Below, in pieces: positions 41,786 through 54,872 of a stretch of DNA of 64,000 bases. The notes beneath the pieces are model-generated. The model saw only the letters and a list, made by a program, of their open reading frames with translations, was not told where the DNA came from and ran no database searches. The stretch is taken from the NCBI GenBank assembly GCA_034190875.2, contig CM067357.1, positions 23,313,572-23,377,571 of the forward strand. Direction: 5' to 3'. The stretch is from Urechis unicinctus. Its lineage: Eukaryota > Annelida > Polychaeta > Xenopneusta > Urechidae. A program made the position numbers and the translations under genes. Each line of letters begins with the position of its first letter. Positions within the stretch are counted from its first letter, which is position 1.

Positions 41786-42038
41786 CGGTAAAATAACGTG
41801 ACCATACACCAAAGTGTCAACTCCTTTTGGGGCTATTAACCGCTTTTAGTCAAAAAGAGAGCGTGTCACCTTGTTGACGTGTAGCCCATAGGTCTTGTGA
41901 CCATCACTGCGCAGCATATTCATCCCATTGCATGATATGTATCATGTTTTATAATCTATTGATTGAATTCAGTGCATAAATGACGTTGCACGGTTGCCAA
42001 ACAATGCATACATACCGGCATCGGATAACTCTGCTTTC

Positions 42039-42076
42039 ATGCGTTTGGTGTCTTTTTCAGCAAATACCAAATGCAT
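42039..42076. other. hairpin copy 1 of a diverged pair
   Basis: ATGCGTTTGGT (42039-42049) pairs with ACCAAATGCAT (42066-42076) with one G-T wobble, around a 16-nt loop. Flanking and loop sequence match the second copy at 42781-42811. Confidence 0.7.
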
Positions 42077-42780
42077 CAACTCGAACTTTGTTTGCATTCG
42101 GCACAAAAATAATTCTTGGTGACTTCCATTGTTAATTTTCTGAACAGGTCACATTTTACGACAGGTTTAGTATGATAAATATACAATACAACGCGGTAAC
42201 TTCTTTTATCTGCGCTGTGTGAGTGTGAGTTTATTTCCTATGTCATGTGAAGCTGAAGCGGGCAAATTGCTTTGTAAAACATCGACTGCTAGCAATTGGT
42301 CATCTGCATGAATTCAGATGCCCATCCTGTGAAATTAATCGTACTTCTTGTACAATAGCAAATTGTAATTTATTTATTTGCAGCAGCATCCATTCAATGA
42401 AAAGACGGCGAAAGTCTGATTAACGATCATTATCTATCACCTTATCATCTAGCAATCTGCTCATGCATAGCTCTGAAATTGAGCATGTTTATCAAAGATG
42501 CATTAGATTATGATACCTAAACATTCACTTATGTTGTTGCCCAAATAAATTCGAGCGCTTTTACAAATGGATCATCATTCAATAATTAGCCGCCCGATTA
42601 GCTAGCTAAACGATATGTTGGGATGACATGTCTATTAAAGATGGATTATGTAAAATGTGATTGTAAAAATGTGATTGTAGAAATAATCTATCCAAATGCT
42701 CAAAAATTTTTCAAAAGGCACAAACATAACGATTGCAGAACCATGCATTTATAATGGAATCGGACATATCTGTCTGCATA

Positions 42781-42811
42781 CATTCGGTGTCGTTTTAGCA
42801 AATACCGAATG
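42781..42811. other. hairpin copy 2 of a diverged pair
   Basis: CATTCGGT (42781-42788) pairs perfectly with ACCGAATG (42804-42811) around a 15-nt loop. With ~75 bp of surrounding sequence it matches 42020-42095 at roughly 70-75%. The T-A pair of copy 1 is a C-G pair here, and its G-T wobble is A-T. Confidence 0.7.
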
Positions 42812-43032
42812 CAACAACTCGAAATGTATGTGTAGCAAACCATGCTGCATTGCACATATAGCCCGACGCACACTCACCTGGTCTACTCCACTTCTTTCAA
42901 CAACAGACAATACGTAAAAATTTTTGATAACATACATACTTCAACATCCTCTAACTCAACCACAAGAAACTACAATCTGGTCAGGTAATTAGTAGTCGGC
43001 ATGCATGGCGATGTTACTGCGAGTGTTGATTC

Positions 43033-43232
43033 TCCTTAGCAAATATGCTCAATCACGATCCCACGGTCGCGGCATTTTTTCTCAGGCGATTGTGCTGCAA
43101 GTTTATTTTTTTCCCCACGTAATGGGAGACATTCGTATCTATTGACATTCTAACTGCCCTTTACAAACATGGCCTATCGCGGTCCCACAGACGTGGCACT
43201 TTTACACAGGTAATCGCAAATGTAGCTCTTTA
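43033..43232. repeat. diverged tandem pair, ~60-bp units 124 bp apart
   Basis: Segments at about 43033-43097 and 43157-43221 align base for base over ~60 bp: CCTTNNCAAANATG, TATC.CG.TCCCAC.G.CG.GGCA, TTTT..C.CAGG..AT.G. In one plus frame the peptides are similar (SITIPRSRHFFSGD against PIAVPQTWHFYTGN), with many conservative changes. The offset is not a multiple of three, so they would have to be separate exons if coding. Acceptor-like CTCCTTAG precedes the first. Confidence 0.55.
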
Positions 43233-43835
43233 AAGAACACCTGGATGTGAGTCAACCAGCTAGCTATTGTTTCTGTAACGGCACATAGGTAGCCATTGCG
43301 TTAAAAATAAATGTGTGGACAGCATTTTGCTACTTGTATAGATAATCGGAAGTAAATGTGTGCATTGTATTCGATTTTCGGAAAATGTATTGCCGCGAGA
43401 TACAAATCATGTTGCTATGTTATTTTGTCGTATAGTACATAATATCTTCATTATGTGCAACAATTGTATCATCAAATAATAATTTAATATTATACGCCCC
43501 AGTTACGAGTAATTTCTCGGCGATATAGGTAAAGATCATAGCATGTTAGAGAGTGCTAAATAACAGTGGGGCAAATATCTCATAAACCAATACTTGATTA
43601 CAAAGAAAATTAGTATTCATTCAGCGACAAATTCTACTTAATCAATTCCTTGATGGTTGTGAGAAAAAATAGCGATAGCAAAACATTGGCGCCAATCCAT
43701 CTGGATTCCGACATGCCAATACGGCTCTCGTGGACGCACGCGCACTGTATTGTGGCTAACATCAATCTTACCTTATCCAGCCAGGTGGCTTTCATTATGT
43801 AATGCACTCCAACATTAGCTTTCAAATAACTTAAA

Positions 43836-44183
43836 TTGATAACCGAATTTGCTATTTGCAGATCTAAGCTATCATATTCGAACGTTGTTGCAAGTTATTT
43901 TAGAACTCGACTACATAGCCGTGGGGCTCAATATCACATATTTCAAGACAACACATGGAACAGATTATTTCAGTCCGTGTCCAAACAGCCAACAACTGGG
44001 GTTATATATTACAACATCTTCATAACAATGTTAATCCAAATGCATCTTATCACATTGAACAGATTATTTCAGTCCGTGTCCGAACAACCATCGGTCTTAG
44101 TTATATATTACAACATCTTCATTGCCCTGGAGCACACATCGCCAACATATCCGCTATGGAAGTGTGTTAACGGAATATTTTGA
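43836..44183 (+). CDS. possible ORF with an internal 33-residue repeat
   Basis: A 115-codon frame (ATT-type start, no early ATG) contains two copies of a ~25-residue segment, NRLFQSVS(K/E)QP...VIYYNIFI, 33 codons apart. Differences between the repeats in this frame include two synonymous changes and several conservative ones (T/S, T/A, M/L, K/E). The +1 frame (43955-44170) is also open through both copies. No known domain is recognised. The repeat itself is certain; that it is translated is not. Confidence 0.2.
   Translation: MITEFAICRSKLSYSNVVASYFRTRLHSRGAQYHIFQDNTWNRLFQSVSKQPTTGVIYYNIFITMLIQMHLITLNRLFQSVSEQPSVLVIYYNIFIALEHTSPTYPLWKCVNGIF
43953..44131. repeat. partial tandem duplication, ~75 bp, period ~99-102 bp
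   Basis: TGGAACAGATTATTTCAGTC... (from about 43955) recurs as TTGAACAGATTATTTCAGTC... (from about 44056). The match extends about 75 bp to ACAACATCTTCAT with ~80% identity. Confidence 0.85.
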
Positions 44184-46126
44184 GCTCATGTTCTATCTAG
44201 GATGAGCCCAAACTGACACGGAAATCCTAATACTCATTTCTTCCGCTCGTACAAAACTCAATAAAAGGAGAACACCTCTGGATATAAATACGTGCTAACC
44301 ATCCGCTATTCAAGAACTTGCGTGTGGTTGATATTACCCGGGCTAGAATACGCAGTGTGCTCATGGGCGTTTCGAAATAATTGGGTGTGCACAGCATAAA
44401 ATTTATGCAAGTAGTTACAGTTATCTATCAACCTCGCACATATAGCGAATACAACTTGCATGTATTTCCTTCAGTTCCATTAGATAAGTGCGCGGTTAAT
44501 ATATTATTTGCTTTCATCACATGAGATGTCCTTTGAATGCCATGTTTCAAGAAAGGTAATACTGCTTGTTCCATCATAGCTGCACGCAAGTTTAGATGGC
44601 GGCGTTTATATGCTAGAAATAGTAGCGAAATATTGCTTTAGCCATTTTATTAGTGCCGTAAATAGCAGATAACTCAACGACAATACTGCCAAAAGCAGTC
44701 GCGGCACAAGTAATCGTCTGCCGAATAGACGCAGTGCCAATACAGAGGTGCAAGCAGAGGGACACATTTTGCTGTGGGTTTTAATGCGCGTTACAGTCAG
44801 TACATGACAGATGGATTTGTTTAGGCGGCTGATATTACATTTGCTGTCCACAAAATATTCATTAATGACAAGTGAGCTTCTGAGGCACATTAGGAGCTGA
44901 CTACCGTGTTATGGTTTACAGATCATATATTAAACTCATATAGCAAATCTTAGATTGCGACCTGCACCTGGGATGCAATAATATCAAACCAGGAACAAAG
45001 AGCCATGTTGAGCATTGATTCATAGATCAACGTCTGTATTTTGCATGCATTTTATGATTCAATAAGTGTTTTCGGCAGTTGCATAAATGGCGGTAATCTC
45101 TTTAATAAGAATGAAATGAAGTGGCAGCGTCGTTATTTGAGCCATTCGTAGAATGGCGATTTTGGTTAACTCAACTTGTGCGAAACTCATTATCTGTTGA
45201 TATGTATATCCTTTGTTATGGCAAGAAAGGATTTACAACCATTCCCATGGGCAAGACGTTGATGAACAGTATTGGTGTAACTGAGAGAGCTGTCTGACTT
45301 AAAGGTTCAGGAATTTACGATCCGGAAATAACATGACTTGGCAGATTAATATAGTAATTACATATAGATATCACTAACATCATGGGATTACGCGTTCGAT
45401 ATCGAATAACGGAAAGCTCATTGGCGTGACCAGCCAATGTCACTCGTATAATCACTGTGGTATAGAAAACGATGGACATAAGTTAACATGAGATCGATTC
45501 TAAAGTAGACGAAAATGTAGTATATAATCATTTCATGATATTGTTTGCTTACAAATAGGCTGGGCCAGCTCAGTTGGTAATTAGTATCCATATATCCCAC
45601 TGTGCATATATTCATCCCCGGATTTATGAGGGTCGCTAGACTGTTATTGATGCTTCACTTGAATAAATGACTCCGTGGAAGGTATGCCTACAGCCACTTA
45701 AGTCAGCATTATGCATATTTGAGGGTTCTTACCGTCAACTTAAGTTTGTGTTTTACAGCGAAAGCCTGTGATATAAGTGGTGGGATGGAGTTTGTTGTAA
45801 TCCGTTGTAAAAACAATCGTGGTCCCCGCTTGAGCAGAAAGAGTGCTATCAATCTATTTATATGGTTTTTTTAATGAGAATTATGGACGAAGTGTCTAGC
45901 ATTCACTTGTTTTAGCCATTTTGCTGAAGAGCATGCGTAATCAATGCGTCTAGATCCATTAAACATATTTGTTTTGTGATTTAGTTTCGGGCGCGCGGAT
46001 GTTATTTAATCGGCGACTTCCTCACAATAGCTGAAGAGTAACATCTTGTCTACGCTCAGCTAGCGCAGTATTGATTTGGTATTTTCGCAGCATCAGTACC
46101 AATATGACCAGTTAATATACCACAGT

Positions 46127-46164
46127 GTACAGATATATGTTAGGAGTACAGATATATGCTAGGA
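46127..46164. repeat. 19-bp tandem duplication
   Basis: GTACAGATATATG(T/C)TAGGA occurs twice in direct succession. Confidence 0.95.
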
Positions 46165-46269
46165 GCGATTGCGTATTACCGATGGTAATCGAATTACCAA
46201 AGGTTACTCTCAAACATTTGGATGTATGGTTCTACAAAATGACAAAAATGTGCGTGTTGAGACGATTTG

Positions 46270-46299
46270 CTAATTCGGCAAGTCCTAATTCGGCAAGCC
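46270..46299. repeat. 15-bp tandem duplication
   Basis: CTAATTCGGCAAG(T/C)C occurs twice head to tail. It lies inside a 94-codon frame (46125-46409), where it encodes an NSAS(P/L) repeat, but the 19-bp repeat upstream in the same frame is not a multiple of three. Confidence 0.95.
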
Positions 46300-49200
46300 T
46301 GTCGCAGCTGTACACAGGTAACATCTTACATTCAAAGTGTGTTCTGTTACACCATGACAACATAAAACTCATTAACAACATGATAGAAATATTCATATCT
46401 AAGCATTAAAATATATCCTAATCTTGCAAACATTATTATACTTAAAAATGTACGGAACGTTTCTGTGTAACCCTTAAAAGAAGCGATTGGTCCGAACGTG
46501 CTTGGATTTGCATCATTTCAATTGTGATTTTGCTTGTTTTAATGTAACCTGTAACTCGTAAGAGCATCATTTGATATGTTAGACCATTCGGGCCGCTTCA
46601 ATTAAACAACCAGTAAGATCATGAGTATTACATTGAATGCTCATTTTGTAAATTACTAAATATTGGAAAATCGTGAAATAAAGTATGTTAAAAGAATATC
46701 TGATAACCGAACAGGACGAACGATGCTGCAGAAAGTTGCTACTAATTTGATCGTGCAAATCCGAAAACGGTCAAAACACTAAAATAAGCACAATATCCAC
46801 ACACTGAAAGCACGCTTCGAAGGGTTCTAAATCACAGTACATTAGCTTGGATATAGAGGCGCATGATCTTCAATTTTATTCGCTGGTATCTTAATTACAA
46901 AAGTTACAGTATCATCTACTTTATTCCAATGTAATAACATCTTTGGCCATCAAGACTCCCGGTCTATTCTTGCAAGCTTTGCACTTCTTGTCAGCGTGAA
47001 CAGCAAGTCAATGTTAGCAAAATTACCGGATTTACATAAATTGATAAATAGTGATTAATTGCTGCTCGTGACGGTAAATCATGAAGCAATTATGACTGCT
47101 TAATCGACTATTAGTCAGGTGTTGTTGAACGGTCTAAGTTTCAGTCAGAGCATCCAAATCAGTTTGGGCAGCATTTGTCCGTATAATTTCTAACAAGTTG
47201 TTTACTAGTTCACCTGAGAGGAAAGTTTTTGCGGCTTTTGCTAATGGACTAGTGTACGCAATGTACGCAAGACAGACCCAGCTATATTCTGCGTTCAAAA
47301 CATATCACACGTTGTTCATGCTGACAGCACCGACGCTAATGTAATGCTTGTTGTTTGAGTAAAGGATGTAACTTCTTTTAGCTTCTGCGATAAGCGACTT
47401 ACCACTAAAAACGTTATCCTCCAACGACCTGTGCCGCTTTATTCTAATCTCAAGTTCGGACCTTGCCACAAATCAGTTGCTGATGGTACGTTGTGCGTAT
47501 TCATATAGACGAATATATTGTCCAGCTTTAGCAATGATACATAAAAGGTATAAAGGCGAGATTTTGTGATTTTGCTATAAGACAAACAGGCACTTTAATT
47601 ATTATGTAAACAGCAGCCTTACTGTCGCCACATTAACTATCCTATTTACCTTTTAACATATAAATGAAAAATGAAAACATTCAGGACAGCTATAATTGAT
47701 GACGATGGTTGATTTTATTTACATCAGAATTGTCGTCTCTTAAATCGCTCAGGGTCCATTAGGCCAATCCACAACGTGAAAAACACTAAAATAATGGTAG
47801 AATAAGCTGATCATATCAAACTTTTATGTTCGGCCTAGTTCGGCAGACTAGCGGCAGAATGCACAGACCTACAGTAAAAGGCTAATGCATACAGAAATAG
47901 TTTGCATGTCGGCATAGTTTCTTAAGATGAAATGCTGCCATTGATTAAATGTGGTACTAACTGCATTAAACTTTTCTTGCAGCATCTACAAGTGCAGAAA
48001 TTAACATACTTTGGCGTTAACTACCGCTTGGACCACCTGCTAAGATCGAAAATATGCCAACATGCAACGTAACGTGAATTTTGTACACGAGCGACAGTGC
48101 AAACACCAAAGGTAACAGCGCGTATATGCGATTATAGAGTATCAAAATATATTTACGATTACTATTTAACATTGCATATGTGCTTGAGTAAAGTTGTAAA
48201 GCTTAGGGTTTATTTTTAGGTATAAATTGGTAAACACAATAGTAATTACCAACATGTACGTAACGACACTTACAAATGCTTCAAACCAGGTTGGTATATA
48301 TTCCTGTCTTCAGCTGTGTTTGCAGTAACAACAATAGTATTAAAACGCATTAAAACGTATCATTAGGTCGTCATGTACATCAGATATTGCCAAACGAATG
48401 TTGGATAATATATCAAGCATATGCTCTGGTACAATGGTGGCACTGACAATGCTTCTTGCCTGACGTGCGTCATATCCGGCAAACATAAACTAGCGTCTGC
48501 ATTATCGCCCCTTCAGTTTAACCACACAATGGCATTTTTATAACCCTCCTATCATCTAAACCTCATTTAAACTGTGCATTTAAGACGCAATGTAGAATGG
48601 GTGTGAGCGGATGTGAAAAGTCGTCTGAAGCTTTTTTGATGCCGTCTGGGGCGCTAAGGTTGATGGCTGAAGTCACTTAAGTGCCGCTCGAAGAAAACTG
48701 AAGAAAGGCCTGGGAATATCTATTATAGTATTCACGAACATGCTGTTTCATGGAGCTTCAAACTCCTGCAGCTAAAGATGGCGAATTATCATTTTAGTTG
48801 GGGTAGTTTACTGTTTATAGCGGGACATATGTACATCAGACCAATGAAATATCAAATATAGGACAGAATAGTTGACTAATATGGGGAACTGCACTTGATG
48901 CTAGTTTCACATATACATTCATTGATAAACAGCTATATGCGCCTGAACGCCATTACAATGTGTCGGTATATGTGTGGCTCCTTGCAATATTTACACCGGC
49001 AAAATAATAATCATTTTACTCAAATATGGGAGGACGTTATTGATAACGCAGGTGATGGAAATAGCTTTAGCGGGATTTCAAATCCTTTAAAATGGAACAA
49101 TCAGTAGAACTGATATAGCAGATTACCACAATGTCTACACCTTTTTCAGGTCATTAAGACGCAAGGGTAGTTGCACTGTAATTACATGTCAACAATATTG

Positions 49201-52138
49201 TCGCAGTCAAGCATTTGTCGCCGGTACACAAATCCAAGTGCAATGCCATGGGTGGGACCGAAGGGAGAAGAAAATCTACCCAACGGAATTCCACTTTTGG
49301 CTACGGTTCTTTATGTATCACATTGTACAGAATGTTCTGTCAAATCAAGCAGAGGCTACAAACAGCCGCCCATTTAGCATATTTGGCGTTTTTTTACTTC
49401 ACAAATATATTATGCAACTCTATGCATGGTATCCTATTGTATGTTAATTTTGATCGAACGCGTAATGCCCCATAACCAAAATAAGTGTATTACCTTATTT
49501 ATGCCAGCCACGCAAAAGCAGCTTATTATTGAATTCCTGTCTTTGGCGCCATGCAATCAGGACGTCACAATTCACTAGGGCAACAGAGCAAATAGTTAAT
49601 GGAAATTGTAGAGATTGGAGAGGGGCCATTCACATTACAACTATAGATTTATGACGGAAAAATAATGAGTTAACTGAAATCGAAAGCACATAGAATTCGT
49701 TTTTGTGACATGTTCTCCTCCGTTTATGAATAGATAGTAAATAATTATGCTTTCAGCATACCTTCGCTTATCCAAATACGCAATGCCTGCAGGCAGGTAA
49801 ATCAAATCATCATGTTTTTTTTGTGCCCTTACCTGGAATAACGTGCTACTTGGCGTACCGACATAATTATACAAAGGCTTAACGATGATGGTTCATGATC
49901 TATATATGTAGCTTGGATTAAAGGTAAAATGTTATATTGATATATATATATACAACGTATTGAATGGCTATGATAGCACCATTTGCCAGCATCCGGTGTA
50001 AGTTGTAGTTCTTACAAAACCACAATTAACTACCACATGTTGAAAGATCTAAATATCAAACACAAGCAAATTGTGTAGAATAATGGTCGGTCGACTGCTG
50101 TCCAGGGTACCTAACAGTTTATATGCGATGCCAATTGCATAACATTCGAGCTGTTTATGTATGTTTTGGTGATCAATAAGAAGCATCAAGCATTCAATTT
50201 GCAACCTCATACAGTTTGCGTTATATTTAAACCAATTAATATTTATTAGCTTCACTATGCAAAAACTACATCACAACGCTTTTTAAAACCACGTATGCTA
50301 TAACCCCAATCATTCGTGGCGTAAACAAATACGTTAGCTTAAAAAATCTCCGAACTATCGCTGCATAGAAATCATTACAAATATTATCAAAACATCTGGT
50401 TAGTAGACGACATTGCTCGTGAACGTTGAATGTTCCACAGTGCGGCTTAGTCAATATGACTTTCATAATGATATATATCAAATTGGATTGCTCTATTAAC
50501 TCAAGCATTACTAGCCCCCGGAGACTATATTTTCGGTTAGAAAAGGCTTCATCCAAACATATTACATAATCCATATGAGAGACATATAACATAATCCACA
50601 CCACACAATAAAAGTAATTATCAATTGCTGTATGAACAATACGCTACATATATAACATCATTTCAACACTGGCAATAGCAAACAATAGTTGAAAGTGAAG
50701 TTGAAACTGGAACCAAAATGGCAGGTGATCTTGCACGGGGTAGGCAGTGTGCGAGAACGTTGCTAGGCCTCAATTATAGCGAATCAGGTGGGCTATTTGC
50801 AAGCAATGATTAAATCGTCATTTCCCTACATCTAGCCAGCTGACGCACTGCACCTACACTGGTTGATCTTAACAAATGTATGATAGCTTTTGTTAAGGGC
50901 TTCTAAGAAGGCGATGTTAGAGTAGAAGTTGGATCTCTCAATTGACGACAGTCTTTTCATCATTTCTAGTATATAAGTGTAATTGCGCGGTTAAAGGTAC
51001 AATTTAAAGCCTACAATCTTTTACGGATTTAGATTTTAATATTTACAGAGCACTTTGAGTGATGCGGTGCTTGTATTTCCATGAATGTAGTAGCTTGTAT
51101 TTAGCAATATTTCTAGGTGAAAATAAGGGCATTGCCTACCCCAACGATAAGAGTTTGCCACAGCTATGTGTCAGTTCATACTGCATAGTTCGAGGAGCGA
51201 TTTCCAGCAGCTTCCTAAAACTTAGCAGATAAAATAAGCTTGTGTGCCACAATCATCACATTCCAGTTCATAGATTAAACCACATCTACACCACATAGCA
51301 CCACTGGGTAGTCCATTGCACAATAAAACCAGTCGACCATAGTTAACTCGTTCGTATGGGATCGGTTGTGCAATACGTCTTTCGGTCAAACTTTCTCTTC
51401 CGTTGTTGGTGACGGTGGTAATACTCACAAGTGGCGACGTACACAAACGCTGCAAAAAGAAATCAAGAATCAAGTGTGAAATCGCTATGTTGGTAATAAC
51501 ATGTATGCGTGCTGCTAGACGTCAATATGTATATGGAAAATGTAATAACACTGCTGTTACCCCTAACTTTCTCCCATTCAAGCGTTTGTGAACATCTATA
51601 ACTATGAATATTTGTTACACGTCAATTTACGGCTGATATTATTTTGTGAAATGTCAATGCGTGCACCTATTATTTGACAAAGGAGCATACCTTTAACCCA
51701 CGAAACAAAAAGACGCTTATATTAACAATCAGTTTATCACTTATAGTAAGTTAACGACATTTAAATGCACGAATGGGCACCTAAATTAACAGCGCAACGA
51801 ACGCTTAGGTTTTCTTGGAATTGTATTTTACACAGTGACCTCTATGACATTTGAGGCGAAAGCGAGATTCAAATCCACTGCATTAGTTGCATGAAGCTGT
51901 ATATATCCATCAACGTTAGTCCTGTGGATGTTGTTTTGTCGTTAACGGTAACCTTGATGATCATATATATATCGATGTCCATCAGTTTTAAGCGTTAGAT
52001 GTAAGTGCAGAACGATAGTAATTTTCATTGGGATATTGTATAGGTACAGGACAGTCGTATCGAGTATACTCCTGGGCAGTAGCCATGATTCCTATCCCAC
52101 ATAAACCCCACCCTACCCCCAACTCACCCACCCACGCC

Positions 52139-52175
52139 CACACACACACAAACACACACACACACATACACACAC
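52139..52175. repeat. (AC)n microsatellite
   Basis: CA dinucleotides with two interruptions, preceded by a C-rich tract (52096-52138) with CCCACC-type repeats. Confidence 0.95.
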
Positions 52176-54499
52176 TAAAAAAAGTACGCACCTTTGGGCA
52201 TATTCCGGCTTACACCTTAATAGGTATGTCCATTTCGTAGAGTTATCTCAGCTAATTGGTTTTCCCCTCATAAATAACTGTCTATGTGCTGGACATTTTT
52301 GTGTTTTATATTTATCTTTCTGTCTGTGAAAGAAAATAAACAAGATGTTATAGGGCAACTGCTATTACCCATTACCGCACAAGCATGGTGAACGTCTTTG
52401 TATCCGCCACTTGAAATATTTCAAGATGGTGATAGGTTGATGGAGTAAACATGGCATTCTCAAATTTATGCAAAGCTAGGTTATTATGGCTAACACGGCT
52501 TCTCCATTAAGAGAACTTTCAGTAATGCAGACGGCTTGCCAATACAAAGCACATTTGAGCAAATAACCTTTTAGGTTTGGACGTAAAAGAAAACTTTTCC
52601 CACGCGGACGTGCCTTTTGTGCCGGAAATGGATCATTGTGATTGATGTGAATGTTGCTACTACTAAAGTTTATATTTATTGCGATTAGTGCCAGATAACA
52701 TGATTATTATGTTAACTCGGATGCCATCATGAAATGGATCGAAGAAAGTACAGCCACTTCATGATGCAGCAATTATTGTGGAGAGCAACGCCAAGGCGAT
52801 TTCAGAATTAGAACCAAACAACGAAAACGGGAGATGCAACTCTATAAAATAATTGTCAACCATATCAGTTTCATGTTTACGCAAGGGCATAATGTACATA
52901 CACCCTTGAATCACGAATCTCTGAATGCAAGAAAAAACATTTGTCAATATACTACTAGTCAAAGTCTATTTAAAAGCGACTGTGTGACTGAGCCTATAAG
53001 CAGTGATGCATTTCAGCATAGCAAAATTACTATTGAAAAACATTTATATACATTAAACAGACTGATGTTTGTTCCAGCACAATTATCAAATTAAAACATA
53101 ACATCGCCATCAAGTATTAGTATGAAATCAACCACTCTGTCATAGTGGGTTTCTAGGGTGAACGTTTCTCAAAAATAGGCTTGACATATAACTTGTAATC
53201 AATTTGGAAGAGGAGACTCGCAACAAGATAACGTTTCCTGCAATTAGTCTATATTTTGGTGAATTAACAGAAGTTATTTGACAAATACCTAACAAATGAT
53301 TATGGCAGCAAATTATGCTAATGTTTATACACGAACTCTATGCTATGTTCATGAAGGTCGATTATATTTGAAATATGTTTTGTTCTAAAACATAAGTCGG
53401 CCTAAATATTAAATGCAACTCTACTTATGTATCTTGATGCTTGTTATTGTAATGATCCTGTGCGCTTTAAGATGCTTGGTATTGCAACACGGGGAATACA
53501 AACGGACACGAACAAGTGAGATTACCTTTATATGACATATGATGCATTTCGAGAGCCAAAATCAAACAACCTAATATGTTATAAACATATTTCATTTCCC
53601 AGTTCCTGCTGTAGAACATCGGCAGTCAACATTTGTACTGCTGTGTGCAATGAGGCTGACATAATTCGTTAAAAGGAAAAACATCTTAGAAAATATTATC
53701 ATATTTACTGGCCTCCACGATGCGCTCTATTGTTTGCAGTTTATGTGACCTGATGTAAATCTGAATAACAAAAGTTCAGAAGGTATATGACAGTCGGATA
53801 ATATTGTGTGTGGAAGTAATGAATTAGTACTGGTTAAATGTGACTTCGTCGATGACAGTCTAAATTAGATAAAAGTACGTACATTTGCAGGTGTTATTCT
53901 GTTTGAACGTACGGCTCTAATTTGTCATGACGAATGTCTTGTTGTTCGATTCATTACATCCTACTTCCTATCCAGATATTATATTGTAATGTATGTACGA
54001 AGTTAATCAAGACGACCTAACAATATGGGCCGTATGTACATAAGCACATGCTCTTAACAACAAATCTGCTAGACCAAAGCCCTGATCAATGATACGGAAT
54101 GAGATATGTTACAGGGTCCTCATGTTTGTAAACTAACCGCTAGGTTAATACCTAATATGAATATTAAACATTACTCGGATCATATTTGACCACATATGTC
54201 TGTGCGATGACTGTTTGCTGGAAGGGATACGAAAAACCCCCAATTGGCTGAGAGATGGGCGCCATGCGACAAGAGTATATGTCGGGCAGCATGCGAAGGT
54301 ATTCTACGACACGACCAGCTCTAAAAGTGGCGCGTCCGAATATTCATTAGACACGTACGTTAATCTTCGTGACCAATCATCGCAAAGGTTGTGACCCGGA
54401 TTGACCTTAATTGCACGTGTCTGGCTCATGGAACTGGCTTGTGATACGCACCCTCGGTTCTATGTGACGTCTGGACATTGTAGTGGTCTGCTGCCAATG

Positions 54500-54520
54500 A
54501 GAACACATCGAATGTGTTCT
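54500..54520. other. hairpin, 9-bp perfect stem
   Basis: AGAACACAT (54500-54508) and ATGTGTTCT (54512-54520) pair around a 3-nt CGA loop. Confidence 0.85.
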
Positions 54521-54833
54521 GGAATTATGGGGCGTCTCAAAAGTTCAAATTGGCACCACAACAAGTGCTTTAATCGCTTAGCTGCCCGATAGTATGTTTA
54601 CATGATAGTTAGTTAAAAAGAACCAGTTGTGTGTCTGCTTCTCTCGCCGAATGTGTGATTAACGGTGCCACTCAGCGTGAAACAACAAATCGGAGTGTTA
54701 TAGAATGTGTGTCCGGCTCATTAAAATCACTCGGCCGATTGGACAAGTTCTTCGGAAATTGTAGAACTGACCAATGAGAGACAACAACTCAAAGGTACCC
54801 GAGAGTGACCGAGAGACACGGCTTGTGATTGGA

Positions 54834-54853
54834 GCATCCCAAATCTGGGATGC
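54834..54853. other. hairpin, 8-bp perfect stem
   Basis: GCATCCCA (54834-54841) and TGGGATGC (54846-54853) pair around a 4-nt loop, 20 bp before the large foldback. Confidence 0.85.
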
Positions 54854-54872
54854 CTGTCCAGTTCAAGATATT

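Larger units (their letters stand above)
41440..41900. other. GC-rich structured island
   Basis: This stretch combines two acceptor-like pyrimidine tracts ending in CAG (41463-41479, 41548-41565), an 11-bp-stem hairpin, a compact 57-codon ORF and a cluster of pairable segments ending in a T5 run. On the minus strand a frame of ~72 codons without ATG overlaps it. A GTAAGT occurs on that strand near 41545, followed by a purine-rich open segment. A short gene, a structured RNA or a transposon end are all possible. Confidence 0.4.
44184..54200. other. unique DNA, no confident gene
   Basis: Ten kilobases of unremarkable AT-rich DNA. Frames are at most 112 codons on either strand. The few small repeats are listed separately. 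No RNA genes, long inverted repeats or GC islands were noticed. Confidence 0.55.
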
